Below are positions 24,262-32,823 of a stretch of DNA of 64,000 nucleotides, in pieces. The stretch lies in the NCBI GenBank assembly GCA_038230255.1, contig JBBRNP010000008.1:1-64000 (forward strand), in the 5' to 3' direction. Made by a program: the position numbers and the translations under genes. Position 1 is the stretch's first letter; the number at the start of each line of letters is the position of its first letter. Under the pieces are notes generated by a model that was not told the origin of the DNA, made no database searches, and was given only the letters and a program-made list of their open reading frames with translations. This DNA is from AV40 sp038230255 (GTDB lineage: Bacteria; Verrucomicrobiota; Verrucomicrobiia; Chthoniobacterales; UBA10450).

Positions 24262-25536
24262 ATGAACGCTGAATTCATTGCCATGCTGGATTACCTCGAG
24301 CGGGAACGCGGGATCAAACGCGAAATCCTGCTCGAAGCGGTTTCCACAGCGCTCCTTTCCGCTTCAAAGAAGAGCGTCGGCGCCGCCCGTGAACTGAGGA
24401 TCGACATCGACCCGCGAACGGGCGACATCCGCGCATTGGCCAATCTGGTTGTCGTCGACGACGTGACCAATCCGCAGGACGAGATCGCTCTGGCCAAAGC
24501 GCGCAGAATCAAACCGGACGCGAAAGTCGGCGACACCGTCGAGATGGAAGTGACGCCGCGAAATTTCGGACGTATCGCCGCGCAAACCGCAAAACAGGCG
24601 ATGATGCAGCGCATCCGGCAGGTCGAGAAGGAAATGATTTATGAGGAGTTCAAGGACCGCGCCGGCGAAATTGTCAGCGGCACCGTCCGCCGGTTCGATC
24701 GCTCAGATGTGATTCTCGACCTTGGAAAATTTGAAGCAGTCATGCCGCAGCGCGAACGCGTCGTGGTGGAAGATTACAACGTTGGCGACCGCCTCCGCGC
24801 CTATGTCGTCGCGGTCGAAAATGGATTGCGTGGTCCAGAGATCATCGTTTCGCGCAGTCATCCGAATTTTGTTCGCCGTCTTTTTGAATTGGAAGTAAGC
24901 GAAATCGCCGATGGCACCGTTGAAATTCGCGGCATCGCGCGGGAAGCCGGTTATCGAACGAAGATCGCGGTTTGGAGCGCAAACGATAAAGTGGATCCAG
25001 TCGGCGCCTGCGTCGGCATGCGCGGATCGCGCGTCAAAAACATTGTCCGCGAACTAAACAACGAAAAGGTCGACATCATCCGTTGGAGCTCCGATCCGAA
25101 GGACTTCGTTCTCGAAGCGCTCAAGCCGGCGAAAGTCAAAAATATTGTTTTCGATCCTGAGAAAAAGAGCGCGCAAATTTCAGTGGATGAAGATCAGCTT
25201 TCGCTCGCGATCGGAAAAAAGGGACAGAACGCGCGTCTGACTTCACGGCTCACCGGTTGGGAAATCAACATCGACAAAGACACGTCGGCCACGACGGCGG
25301 TGGAGCAAAAAGTTGCGCAAGCGGCGCAAACGCTGGCCAAGGAATTACCGATCACCGAAGAACAAGCGGTGACCTTGGTGAAATCCGGCTTTACGAATCT
25401 GGAAGGCTTGCACGCCGCCGATGTTCAAGATTTGGTGGACATCCTTGGCGTGGACGAAGCAAAGGCGCGTGAAATCCATGACGCCGTTCACAAACAAGAT
25501 GTAACGCAAGAAGCGGGCTCGGCTCAAGGGGCTTGA
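24262..25536 (+). CDS. nusA: Transcription termination/antitermination factor NusA
   Basis: 424 residues: N-terminal RNAP-binding domain (about 1-130), S1 domain (RAGEIVSGTVRRFDRSDVILD), KH1 and KH2 (VGACVGMRGSRVKNIVREL; LAIGKKGQNARLTSRLTGW), and a C-terminal helix-hairpin-helix stretch (EEQAVTLVKSGFTNLEGLHA). It binds RNA polymerase and modulates pausing, termination and antitermination. It begins the nusA-infB-rbfA operon. In most bacteria rimP precedes nusA, but here the gene upstream is divergent and no rimP is present. Confidence 0.96.
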   Translation: MNAEFIAMLDYLERERGIKREILLEAVSTALLSASKKSVGAARELRIDIDPRTGDIRALANLVVVDDVTNPQDEIALAKARRIKPDAKVGDTVEMEVTPRNFGRIAAQTAKQAMMQRIRQVEKEMIYEEFKDRAGEIVSGTVRRFDRSDVILDLGKFEAVMPQRERVVVEDYNVGDRLRAYVVAVENGLRGPEIIVSRSHPNFVRRLFELEVSEIADGTVEIRGIAREAGYRTKIAVWSANDKVDPVGACVGMRGSRVKNIVRELNNEKVDIIRWSSDPKDFVLEALKPAKVKNIVFDPEKKSAQISVDEDQLSLAIGKKGQNARLTSRLTGWEINIDKDTSATTAVEQKVAQAAQTLAKELPITEEQAVTLVKSGFTNLEGLHAADVQDLVDILGVDEAKAREIHDAVHKQDVTQEAGSAQGA

Positions 25537-25556
25537 GCCATGAGTGAATCTCTAAA

Positions 25557-27785
25557 ATGGCAACAAAGACAAAAACAAAAACGGCGGCAAAGAAATCTGC
25601 CGGCCACAAACACGTTGCCACGCATAAGCCTGCCCCGGCCAAGGCAGCGGTTTCGAAAAAGAAGGTAGAGGCGCCAAAAACGACGCATGCGCACGCGCCA
25701 GCGCATGCGAAAACGCCAGCGAAGGCGGCGGTTCATCGTGCGGCGGAAGCAAAGCCGCAGCCGAAACCAAGCGCGCCTCATCGCCCGTCGGTTGCAAGTG
25801 TTTCGTTAATCGACAAAAAGCATCCCGAGAAAAAAGCTGTCGACGGCGAGATAAAAAAGAAAAGTACCGTTCTGCCGCCGATCTCGCGGATTCGCGCCTC
25901 GTTGGAAGCACCGACCGCACCGCCGAAAAAAACGGAACCGGCGCAACCGGCACCACCGACTGACCAAGCCCCAGTCGAAACGGCGGCGACAGAAGCCGAG
26001 GAGCCGGCGCAAAACGTCATTCACATCAAGCCGCCGATCATTGTGAAGCAGCTTGCGCTCGAGCTTGGTTTGAAACCGCACCAGCTCATTGCCGAGCTGA
26101 TGAACTTCAACATTTTCGCGAACGTCAACCAGACGGTCGAGCCCGATATCGCGTCGAAGATCGCCGAGAGCCACGGATTCGTTCTCGAAAAAGAACGCCG
26201 CGAAAAAGGCGGGGGTGTGCACAAGGTTGAGCAGGTCGTGGTCGCGCCGCCGCCGCCGGTCATTGAAAAAGCGGAGGAACTTAAACCGCGCGCGCCAATC
26301 ATCACTTTCATGGGCCACGTCGATCACGGCAAAACGTCGTTAATGGATGCGATCCGAAAAACGCGGGTCGCGGCAGGAGAAGCCGGCGGAATCACTCAGC
26401 ACATCGGCGCCTACACCGTCGAACACAAGGGACACAAGATCACATTCATCGACACGCCCGGTCACGCCGCTTTCACCGCGATGCGCGCGCGCGGCGCGAA
26501 CGTCACTGATATTGTCGTGCTCGTTATCGCGGCGGACGACGGCATCATGCCGCAAACGATCGAGGCGATCAATCACGCCAAAGCGGCGCCGCACGTTGAG
26601 ATCATGGTCGCAATCAACAAAGTCGATTTGCCGTCGGCCAACCTCGACAAAGTGAAGAAGCAGCTCCAGGACCGGGACCTGACTCCGGAAGATTGGGGCG
26701 GCAAAACTATCGTCTGCGAAGTTTCAGCGACTCGCGGCACCGGCATTGATCACCTTCTCGAAATGATGCTGTTGCAAGCAGAAGTGATGGATTTGAAAGC
26801 ATCGCCGACCGCGAGGCCGCGCGGCACCGTCATTGAAGCGCAAGTGGAAGCGGGTCGCGGCCCGACCGCGAGCGTGATTGTTCAGATGGGCACGCTCAAA
26901 GTCGGCGAACCGTTCATCTGCGGCGATTACTCGGGCAAAGTGAAATCGTTGGTCGACGACCGGGGCAAACCTTTGAAAGAAGCCGGCCCTTCCACGCCGG
27001 TGATAGTGCTCGGCTTTACCGGACTGCCAAACGCGGGCGACGAGTTTCTGGTCATGGAATCGGAGCGTGCTACAAAAACTTTAAGCGACGAACGTTTGGA
27101 GGCGAAACGCGCTGAAAAATTGACCGTTCCTCAGCGTGCGACACTCGAAACTCTCCTTGAATCGGCCAGCGGCAAAAAGATTCTTCGCCTCGTTTTGAAA
27201 TGCGATACGCAGGGTTCAGTTGAAGCACTGACCGCTGCGCTCCAACAAATCGAGAGCAAGAAAGTCGATCTTGAAATGATTCACGCGGGCGTCGGGCCAA
27301 TTTCGGAGTCGGACATTTTGCTGGCGAGCGCGTCCAACGCCGTGGTGGTCGGCTTTAACACCAAAGTTGAAAACATGGCTGTTTCGGCCGCGAAAAGCGA
27401 AGGCGTCCAGATCAAGCTCTACAGCATCATTTACGAATTACTCGATCAGATGAAGGACGTGATGGCCGGACTGCTCGATCCGGAATTCCGCGAAACCGCC
27501 CTCGGACACGCCGAGGTGAAACAAGTCTTCGAGTTGAGCAGAGGCATCGTGGCGGGTTGTTTGGTGACCGACGGCCGAATCGCTCGGACTGGCCGCGCGC
27601 GGGTTATTCGAAAACGTCAGCCGGTATACGACGGCGGCCTTTCCACGCTCCGCCGTTTCCAGGACGACGTGAAAGAAGTTCGTTCGGGGTTGGAATGCGG
27701 CATCAAGCTCGGCGATTTCAGCGAATATCAGGTCGGCGATATCATCGAGTGCTATCAACTCGAAGCTATGGCCCAAAAACTCTGA
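25557..27785 (+). CDS. infB: Translation initiation factor IF-2
   Basis: 742 residues. A low-complexity Lys/Ala/Pro-rich N-terminal region (about 1-150) leads into an IF2_N helix segment (IVKQLALELGLKPHQLIAEL), then the GTPase domain with GHVDHGKTS (about 253-261), DTPGHAAF and NKVD motifs, followed by domains II-IV. IF-2 places fMet-tRNA on the small ribosomal subunit. It begins 20 bp after nusA. The N-terminal region is repetitive (AHAPAHAKTPAKAA), as is common for IF-2. Confidence 0.97.
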   Translation: MATKTKTKTAAKKSAGHKHVATHKPAPAKAAVSKKKVEAPKTTHAHAPAHAKTPAKAAVHRAAEAKPQPKPSAPHRPSVASVSLIDKKHPEKKAVDGEIKKKSTVLPPISRIRASLEAPTAPPKKTEPAQPAPPTDQAPVETAATEAEEPAQNVIHIKPPIIVKQLALELGLKPHQLIAELMNFNIFANVNQTVEPDIASKIAESHGFVLEKERREKGGGVHKVEQVVVAPPPPVIEKAEELKPRAPIITFMGHVDHGKTSLMDAIRKTRVAAGEAGGITQHIGAYTVEHKGHKITFIDTPGHAAFTAMRARGANVTDIVVLVIAADDGIMPQTIEAINHAKAAPHVEIMVAINKVDLPSANLDKVKKQLQDRDLTPEDWGGKTIVCEVSATRGTGIDHLLEMMLLQAEVMDLKASPTARPRGTVIEAQVEAGRGPTASVIVQMGTLKVGEPFICGDYSGKVKSLVDDRGKPLKEAGPSTPVIVLGFTGLPNAGDEFLVMESERATKTLSDERLEAKRAEKLTVPQRATLETLLESASGKKILRLVLKCDTQGSVEALTAALQQIESKKVDLEMIHAGVGPISESDILLASASNAVVVGFNTKVENMAVSAAKSEGVQIKLYSIIYELLDQMKDVMAGLLDPEFRETALGHAEVKQVFELSRGIVAGCLVTDGRIARTGRARVIRKRQPVYDGGLSTLRRFQDDVKEVRSGLECGIKLGDFSEYQVGDIIECYQLEAMAQKL

Positions 27786-27803
27786 TGGGAATGAAAGGGC
27801 CAA

Positions 27804-28154
27804 ATGAAACATCGCATGCTGAGGGTCAACGAAGTCGTAAAACGGGAGCTCAGTGGAATACTCGCGCGCGAAATCAGTTTTGAAGGCGCTCTCATCACCA
27901 TCAATCACGTCGACGTCACACCGGATCTGAAAAGTGCGCACGTCTTTGTCAGCGTGCTTGGGTCGGAAAAAGCTGAAAATGTGATGAAGAAGCTCGAAGA
28001 GCATCGATCTGCTTTTCAGTCCGAGCTCGCGCGTCGCGTAACGATGAAATTCACGCCCCATTTGCTTTTTCAACTCGATGAATCGATCGCGCGCGGATCG
28101 CGGATCGTCGAGATTTTGCAGCAAATCGACGCCGACAGCGACAAACCCGAGTGA
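27804..28154 (+). CDS. rbfA: 30S ribosome-binding factor A
   Basis: 116 residues with the KH-like fold: RMLRVNEVVKRELSGILARE at the start, DVTPDLKSAHVFVSVLGSE and the end LLFQLDESIARGSRI. RbfA binds immature 30S subunits and supports 16S rRNA 5'-end processing. The gene is 18 bp from infB and its stop overlaps the GTG of nrnA. Confidence 0.95.
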   Translation: MKHRMLRVNEVVKRELSGILAREISFEGALITINHVDVTPDLKSAHVFVSVLGSEKAENVMKKLEEHRSAFQSELARRVTMKFTPHLLFQLDESIARGSRIVEILQQIDADSDKPE

Positions 28155-29131
28155 GCGCAGCCAAGTTCGAGCAAATCGGCCGGGCGTTGCGCGAACATCA
28201 GGCGTTTGCGGTTCTTGGCCACGTTCGACCGGATGGCGATGCGCTCGGGAGCCAGCTCGCGCTCGGCCTTTCTCTCAAGCAACTCGGCAAGGACGTTCGC
28301 ATCTGGAACGAAGAAGGCATGCTCGATAAGTACAGTTTTTTGCCGAACGCCAATCTGCTCACCAAACCGCCGGCTGAACCGGAAGATGTCGATGTTGCGA
28401 TCGCGCTCGACACCGCAATTCAGAATCGACTCGGCACCGCGCTGCCTGCGGTCCGTTCCGCGAAAGTGTGGATCAACATCGACCATCACCCGAGCAATCC
28501 GGGCTATGGCGACATTGTTTATATCGATCCAAATTCACCGGCAACCGGCCAGATCCTCTTCGAACTAATTAAAAGCGAAAAATTACCGATCGATTCCGCG
28601 ATTGCGGAGAATCTTTACGTCGCGATATCGACCGACACTGGCTCATTCCAATATCCAAATACAACCGCCCGCACTTTTGAAATTGCCGCCGAGCTCGTCC
28701 ACGCCGGTGTCGATGTCGGCCGCGTTAGCCAGTTGACGTATGAGAACTATCCGCGCCGTCGGGTCGAACTTTTGCGCGATCTTCTCGGAACGATGCGATT
28801 CGACGCGAAAAATCGGGTCGCCAATTTCAGTTTGAGCCTCGCTACTGCGAAGAAACTCGGAGCGTTGCCGGAAGACAATGAGGGACTGATCGATCATTTG
28901 CGCGCGCTCCAAGGCGTGATCGTTGCCGTGTTTTTTGAAGAACTGGCCGACGGCAAAGTGCGCGTCAGCATGCGTTCAAAAAGCGAAAAGGTAAACGTGT
29001 GTGCCATCTGCGAAAAATTTGGCGGCGGCGGACACGTTCTGGCCGCGGGGGCGCGTGTCCGCGGTTCGCTCGCCGAAGTCGAAAAGAAAATTCTGGAGGA
29101 AGTTTGTGATGTCGTCGGTCGTAACTCTTGA
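28151..29131 (+). CDS. nrnA: DHH-family oligoribonuclease/pAp phosphatase NrnA
   Basis: 326 residues from a GTG that overlaps the rbfA stop. The DHH phosphoesterase motifs are seen: GHVRPDGDALGSQLALGL, AIALDTAIQ, and NIDHHPSNPGYGD, with the DHHA1 substrate-binding end CEKFGGGGHVLAAGARV. It degrades nano-RNAs to nucleotides and dephosphorylates 3'-phosphoadenosine 5'-phosphate. Its 3' end overlaps truB by 23 bp, so translation is probably coupled. Confidence 0.92.
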   Translation: MSAAKFEQIGRALREHQAFAVLGHVRPDGDALGSQLALGLSLKQLGKDVRIWNEEGMLDKYSFLPNANLLTKPPAEPEDVDVAIALDTAIQNRLGTALPAVRSAKVWINIDHHPSNPGYGDIVYIDPNSPATGQILFELIKSEKLPIDSAIAENLYVAISTDTGSFQYPNTTARTFEIAAELVHAGVDVGRVSQLTYENYPRRRVELLRDLLGTMRFDAKNRVANFSLSLATAKKLGALPEDNEGLIDHLRALQGVIVAVFFEELADGKVRVSMRSKSEKVNVCAICEKFGGGGHVLAAGARVRGSLAEVEKKILEEVCDVVGRNS

Positions 29132-29831
29132 CGGCGTCCTGTTGGTGGACAAAGCCGAAGGCATGACCTCGCACGACGTGGTCGCACTGCTGCGGCGACA
29201 GCTCGGAATTAAAAAAATCGGCCATTGCGGAACGCTCGATCCAATCGCCACCGGCTTGCTTCTCTTAACGATCGGACGTGGAACAAAAGTTCAGGATTTG
29301 TTGATGAGCGAAGACAAGGAATATGTCGGCACACTTACGCTGGGCGCAGCGACGAGCACGCAAGATCGCGAAGGCGAAGTCATCGAAACCAAACCGGTGC
29401 CTGAGTTGAGCGAGACTGAGATTCGCGCCGCATTCGAGAAATTCCTCGGCGATTTTTATCAAATGCCGCCAATGGTCTCAGCGAAAAAACATGGCGGCGT
29501 GCCGCTCTACAAATTGGCGCGGCAGGGAAAAGTCGTGGAGCGCGAGCCCCGCTTCGTTCACGTTTATCGCTACAGCATCGATCGGATTGCATTGCCGGAC
29601 ATCGATTTCAGCGTGTTGTGCAGCAAAGGCTTTTATGTTCGCACTTACGCGCACGACATCGGCCAGCTGCTTGGTTGCGGCGCGCACTTGAAATCTTTGC
29701 GACGGACGCAGTCGGGTCGATTCGACGTAGGCAACGCAATCACTGTGGACCAAATTAGAGAGCTGCCCCGCGAAGAGATCGTGCAGCAAGTTCTTTCGCT
29801 GCCCCAAGTCTCGCGCATGCGCGGCGCCTAA
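29109..29831 (+). CDS. truB: tRNA pseudouridine(55) synthase
   Basis: 240 residues from the ATG at 29109; the frame is open further upstream but that overlaps nrnA and lacks homology. Residues 7-30 LDGVLLVDKAEGMTSHDVVA and HCGTLDPIATGLL with the catalytic Asp at 44 mark TruB, which isomerises U55 of tRNAs. The C-terminal PUA domain seems short or absent, as in several TruB proteins of this length. It lies between nrnA and ribF in one operon. Confidence 0.93.
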   Translation: MSSVVTLDGVLLVDKAEGMTSHDVVALLRRQLGIKKIGHCGTLDPIATGLLLLTIGRGTKVQDLLMSEDKEYVGTLTLGAATSTQDREGEVIETKPVPELSETEIRAAFEKFLGDFYQMPPMVSAKKHGGVPLYKLARQGKVVEREPRFVHVYRYSIDRIALPDIDFSVLCSKGFYVRTYAHDIGQLLGCGAHLKSLRRTQSGRFDVGNAITVDQIRELPREEIVQQVLSLPQVSRMRGA

Positions 29832-29845
29832 GCGTAAGCTCGAAA

Positions 29846-30769
29846 ATGGAAATTCTGCGATCGATTCCGGAGCTCGAGCGATTGCGCGGCCCGGTATTTC
29901 TCGCCATCGGCGTGTTCGACGGCGTTCACCGCGGTCATCAGGCAGTTATCTCGACCTCGGCGGATCATGCGCGCGAGACGAGTGGAACACCGGTTGTGGT
30001 CACGTTCGATCCGCATCCGGAAAAAGTTTTGCGACCAGAAGGCGCACCGCACTTACTGACCGCAACCCAACACAAGATCGCGCTGATTCGCGCGCTTGGG
30101 GTTGAGCACTTGCTCATTATCAGTTTTGACAAACAGTTCGCGGCGACGGAGCCGGAAGATTTCGTGCAGCAATTAGTCGCGCGTTCCAAACCACTCCGCG
30201 AAATATGCGTTGGTCACGAGTGGTCGTTCGGGAAAAAACGCCGCGGTAATCTCGATCTTCTGAAAAAGCTGGGGGGGAATTTTGACTTCGACGTCGTGGG
30301 AATTCCACCAGTCAAAATAAAAGGCGCGGTCGTGAGCAGCACAGCGATCCGGCAGGCAGTTGAAAACGGCGACCTGACGAAAGCTGCTGAAATGCTCGGT
30401 CGCGAATACACGATTCTCGGAACGGTCACGCACGGCGACAATCTTGGAAAAAAGATCGGGTTCCCAACGGCAAACCTCAGCGCGCACAGCGAGCAATTTC
30501 CCCCGAACGGCGTTTATGCCGCGGAAGCGAAAATCGACGGCGAGTTACATCGCGGCGTAATTAACCTCGGCGTTCGCCCGACCGTCAGCGAAGGAAAGTC
30601 CGAGCGTGTGCTGGAAATTCATTTGTTCGATTTCAATCGCGACATCTATGGCGTCGATGTCGAAGTTCGCTTTCTAAAATTCCTTCGTCCGGAAAAAAAA
30701 TTTGAGAGCCTGGACGCGCTCGTTCAACAGATCCGCCAGGACGTCGAACAAGCCCAGCAACTTCGCTAA
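29846..30769 (+). CDS. ribF: Bifunctional riboflavin kinase/FMN adenylyltransferase
   Basis: 307 residues. N-terminal nucleotidyltransferase with AIGVFDGVHRGHQAV (HxGH-type site) and VTFDPHPEKVLRP; C-terminal riboflavin kinase with GTVTHGDNLGKKIGFPTANL and GVINLGVRPTV. It converts riboflavin to FMN and then FAD. The start is 14 bp after truB and completes the operon, a common arrangement (truB-ribF). The next gene is convergent. Confidence 0.95.
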   Translation: MEILRSIPELERLRGPVFLAIGVFDGVHRGHQAVISTSADHARETSGTPVVVTFDPHPEKVLRPEGAPHLLTATQHKIALIRALGVEHLLIISFDKQFAATEPEDFVQQLVARSKPLREICVGHEWSFGKKRRGNLDLLKKLGGNFDFDVVGIPPVKIKGAVVSSTAIRQAVENGDLTKAAEMLGREYTILGTVTHGDNLGKKIGFPTANLSAHSEQFPPNGVYAAEAKIDGELHRGVINLGVRPTVSEGKSERVLEIHLFDFNRDIYGVDVEVRFLKFLRPEKKFESLDALVQQIRQDVEQAQQLR

Positions 30770-30770
30770 A

Positions 30771-31163
30771 TTATTTAAGCTGATATTTCGCGACGCCGAT
30801 CTTTTTGATTCCCGGCACGCTCCGGCCAGTGCCGTTGAACCAGACATAAAGATTTGCGTTCGGCACCTTCAACTTTTTTGAGAGCTCGCCGATCGTCGCA
30901 CCTTTTTTGCCGGCCGCGCGCAACGTCCGGACGATTTTTTCTTTTAACGCACCGCGCTCGCTTCGCCGCCGAAGCAGCCCGCCAGGTGTCCGAGAAACCG
31001 TAACCGGCGCGCGCGGGTCGCCTTCGCGCGACGGAATCCCGAACTTGTTCTGGACGCGCATCATTTCGCGATCGATTTCTTGGATCCGCGCCATGAGCGC
31101 TTCCTTGCGCTCGGAAAGGCGAACGAGTTGCTTAAGGGCCGAACTCGGAATGTCTCTTAGCAT
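30771..31163 (-). CDS. Hypothetical protein with coiled coil and C-terminal winged-helix-like domain
   Basis: 130 residues, very basic. Residues 8-45 form a helix (LKQLVRLSERKEALMARIQE) reminiscent of DNA-bundling leader helices. After a Pro/Arg linker, residues 75-130 (LKEKIVRTLRAAGKKGATIG followed by ELSKKLKVPNANLYVWF) look like a small helix-turn-helix domain. DNA binding is likely but not proven, and I cannot name the family. Convergent with ribF (1 bp gap). Confidence 0.6.
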   Translation of the reverse strand: MLRDIPSSALKQLVRLSERKEALMARIQEIDREMMRVQNKFGIPSREGDPRAPVTVSRTPGGLLRRRSERGALKEKIVRTLRAAGKKGATIGELSKKLKVPNANLYVWFNGTGRSVPGIKKIGVAKYQLK

Positions 31164-31208
31164 TCCTCACTCTACGCCTAAGATTGATAATGCAAATCTA
31201 AGTCACAT

Positions 31209-31550
31209 CTAAGATTGGACCTGACTTGTCTTAGACATGGCAGCGAAAATGCCGCCGGCCATCACTAACATCCCGCTGGCCAAAGCGAATGCGACGACCC
31301 ACAGCGTCGGAATCGTCGTCAGTTTGAACATTTCTACCACCACAAAGCGGCCGCCGTCGGACAAAACGTAGGTAAGTGCGCTCGCGAACGCGCTCATTCC
31401 GACCAGAATGAGCGGACGCAGAAATTGACCGCTCCGTTGCCGTGCCGGCAGCTGTCGCAAAACGCGCGCGGTAAAGCCGTCGTCCTCGATATAAGGCGCG
31501 GCGTCTCGCAGCCGGCGATCCAACCAATCTTCCTGACTTTCCTCGTTCAT
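31209..31550 (-). CDS. Putative anti-sigma factor / small membrane protein
   Basis: 113 residues: an acidic cytoplasmic N-terminus (MNEESQEDWLDRRLRDAAPY), and two membrane helices (about 44-65 and 79-105). It lies 4 bp downstream of the ECF sigma gene, the usual place for a membrane anti-sigma factor. No zinc-binding HxxxCxxC motif is present, so it would be a non-ZAS type. The role is assigned from context. Confidence 0.55.
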   Translation of the reverse strand: MNEESQEDWLDRRLRDAAPYIEDDGFTARVLRQLPARQRSGQFLRPLILVGMSAFASALTYVLSDGGRFVVVEMFKLTTIPTLWVVAFALASGMLVMAGGIFAAMSKTSQVQS

Positions 31551-31554
31551 CTTG

Positions 31555-32088
31555 TTACTGCGCCCAAACCGCCAAAGTTTTCTTCAATTTTTCGCGACCG
31601 CGCAACACGTTTGTTTTCACCGTGCCGAGTGGAATCTCGAGAACGCGCGCCGCTTCGTCGTGCGACAAGCCGTTTTGACAACAAAGCAAAACCGCCGATC
31701 GCTCGTGCAACGGAAGTAACCCTAACGCATGCATAAGATCATGTCTTAGACCTGGATCGACTGTCTGTGGGTCCTGCTCCGCCTGCCATTGTTCCTCATT
31801 AATACCGACGAGTTCTTTGCGGCGCCGGGCGTCCTCGCGAAAGCAATTGTAGGTGATTCGATAAAGCCAGGTGGAAAATTTTGCCTCACCGCGAAAGGTC
31901 CGAATGTTTCTATAAGCGCGAACAAAGGCGTTTTGGGCCAAATCGTCCGCCAGCGCGAGGTCGCCGCGCGTGAGTTGTCGCAACAAACCACGAACACTCG
32001 ATTGATGCCGGCGGACCAGCTCGCCAAACGCGTGCTGGTCGTCATCGGCAAGAACTCGGGCGATAAGGCCTGCATCGGTTAGCTCCAC
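31555..32088 (-). CDS. ECF-family RNA polymerase sigma factor
   Basis: 177 residues from a GTG. Region 2 is seen in DLAQNAFVRAYRNIRTFRGE plus KFSTWLYRITYNCFREDARRR (core binding and -10 recognition). Region 4 is seen in LPLHERSAVLLCCQNGLSHD and EAARVLEIPLGTVKTNVLRGR (-35 helix-turn-helix). Length fits ECF factors. It lies in an operon after the DUF6249-type secreted gene (9 bp) and before the putative anti-sigma gene (4 bp), suggesting an envelope-stress or surface signal. Confidence 0.9.
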   Translation of the reverse strand: MELTDAGLIARVLADDDQHAFGELVRRHQSSVRGLLRQLTRGDLALADDLAQNAFVRAYRNIRTFRGEAKFSTWLYRITYNCFREDARRRKELVGINEEQWQAEQDPQTVDPGLRHDLMHALGLLPLHERSAVLLCCQNGLSHDEAARVLEIPLGTVKTNVLRGREKLKKTLAVWAQ

Positions 32089-32097
32089 ACGGCGATA

Positions 32098-32745
32098 TTA
32101 TGTCACCGGCGGCGGCGACGAAACGTCCTTCTTGCCCTCCAACTTCCAGACGAGCAGATAACCGACGCCGATCAGAAAAGGAATAAGACCGAGCGACCAC
32201 GCGCCGCCTTCCCAATCATTGACTGCGCCAAAGAAGATCATGAGGCCGACGCCTACCATCGTTAAAACGACACCGCGTCGCATGTCCGAGCGTTGACGGA
32301 CGGCTGGCGCCGGCGGAACGAACAAGGCCGGCGGAATTGGTTGGCCCTTCTCGGCCAGCATTCGAATCGTGCGGTGCTGCATTCGGGACTTTGAAAATCC
32401 GAAATACAAGATGACGGCGACGATCAGGACCGGAGCCCCGAAAATACTCATGAACACGATGCCGACGATTGGAATGGCAAGTCGTTCGCCAAGGTCGCCT
32501 ACATTCTTAAGATCGACATCATCGTCTTTGTCCCCATCGATCACGATTCCGTGATGGCCTTTGAGTTTCTTCTCGATCCGCTGATGGATTTTATCCGCCA
32601 GATCTTGAGCGGGCGAGACGCCGGCCGCCACTGACGCCGACGCCGAAGCCGCTGGGGCTGGCGGTGGAGGCGGTGGAGGCGCGGGCTGCGCCATGGCTGT
32701 AACAGCCAGCACAACTGAGCAAATGCAGAGAGGCAATGTTTTCAT
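32098..32745 (-). CDS. Secreted/membrane protein, DUF6249-like
   Basis: About 215 residues from the ATG at 32745, chosen because AAAGGA lies just upstream and MKTLPLCICSVVLAVTAMA is a good signal peptide; an upstream ATG at 32793 is less likely. After a Pro-rich stretch there is a domain with acidic GDKDDDVDLKNVG, a first membrane helix (IPIVGIVFMSIFGAPVLIVA) and a charged segment (RTIRMLAEKGQPIPPALFVP), then two more helices near the C-terminus. The phrase RMLAEKGQPIPP and the helix layout fit DUF6249. Function unknown. It heads the ECF sigma operon and could be its sensor. Confidence 0.6.
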   Translation of the reverse strand: MKTLPLCICSVVLAVTAMAQPAPPPPPPPAPAASASASVAAGVSPAQDLADKIHQRIEKKLKGHHGIVIDGDKDDDVDLKNVGDLGERLAIPIVGIVFMSIFGAPVLIVAVILYFGFSKSRMQHRTIRMLAEKGQPIPPALFVPPAPAVRQRSDMRRGVVLTMVGVGLMIFFGAVNDWEGGAWSLGLIPFLIGVGYLLVWKLEGKKDVSSPPPVT

Positions 32746-32823
32746 ATTCATCCTTTGGTAGTGAGATGCAGTCCGGGCTGGCTTTGGATTCAAAAAAATC
32801 CAGCTTCGGATGACAAGCAGATG

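Noticed and set aside
27438..28124. 228-codon minus-strand frame opposite infB and rbfA
   Set aside because: It lies across two certain genes and has no family resemblance.
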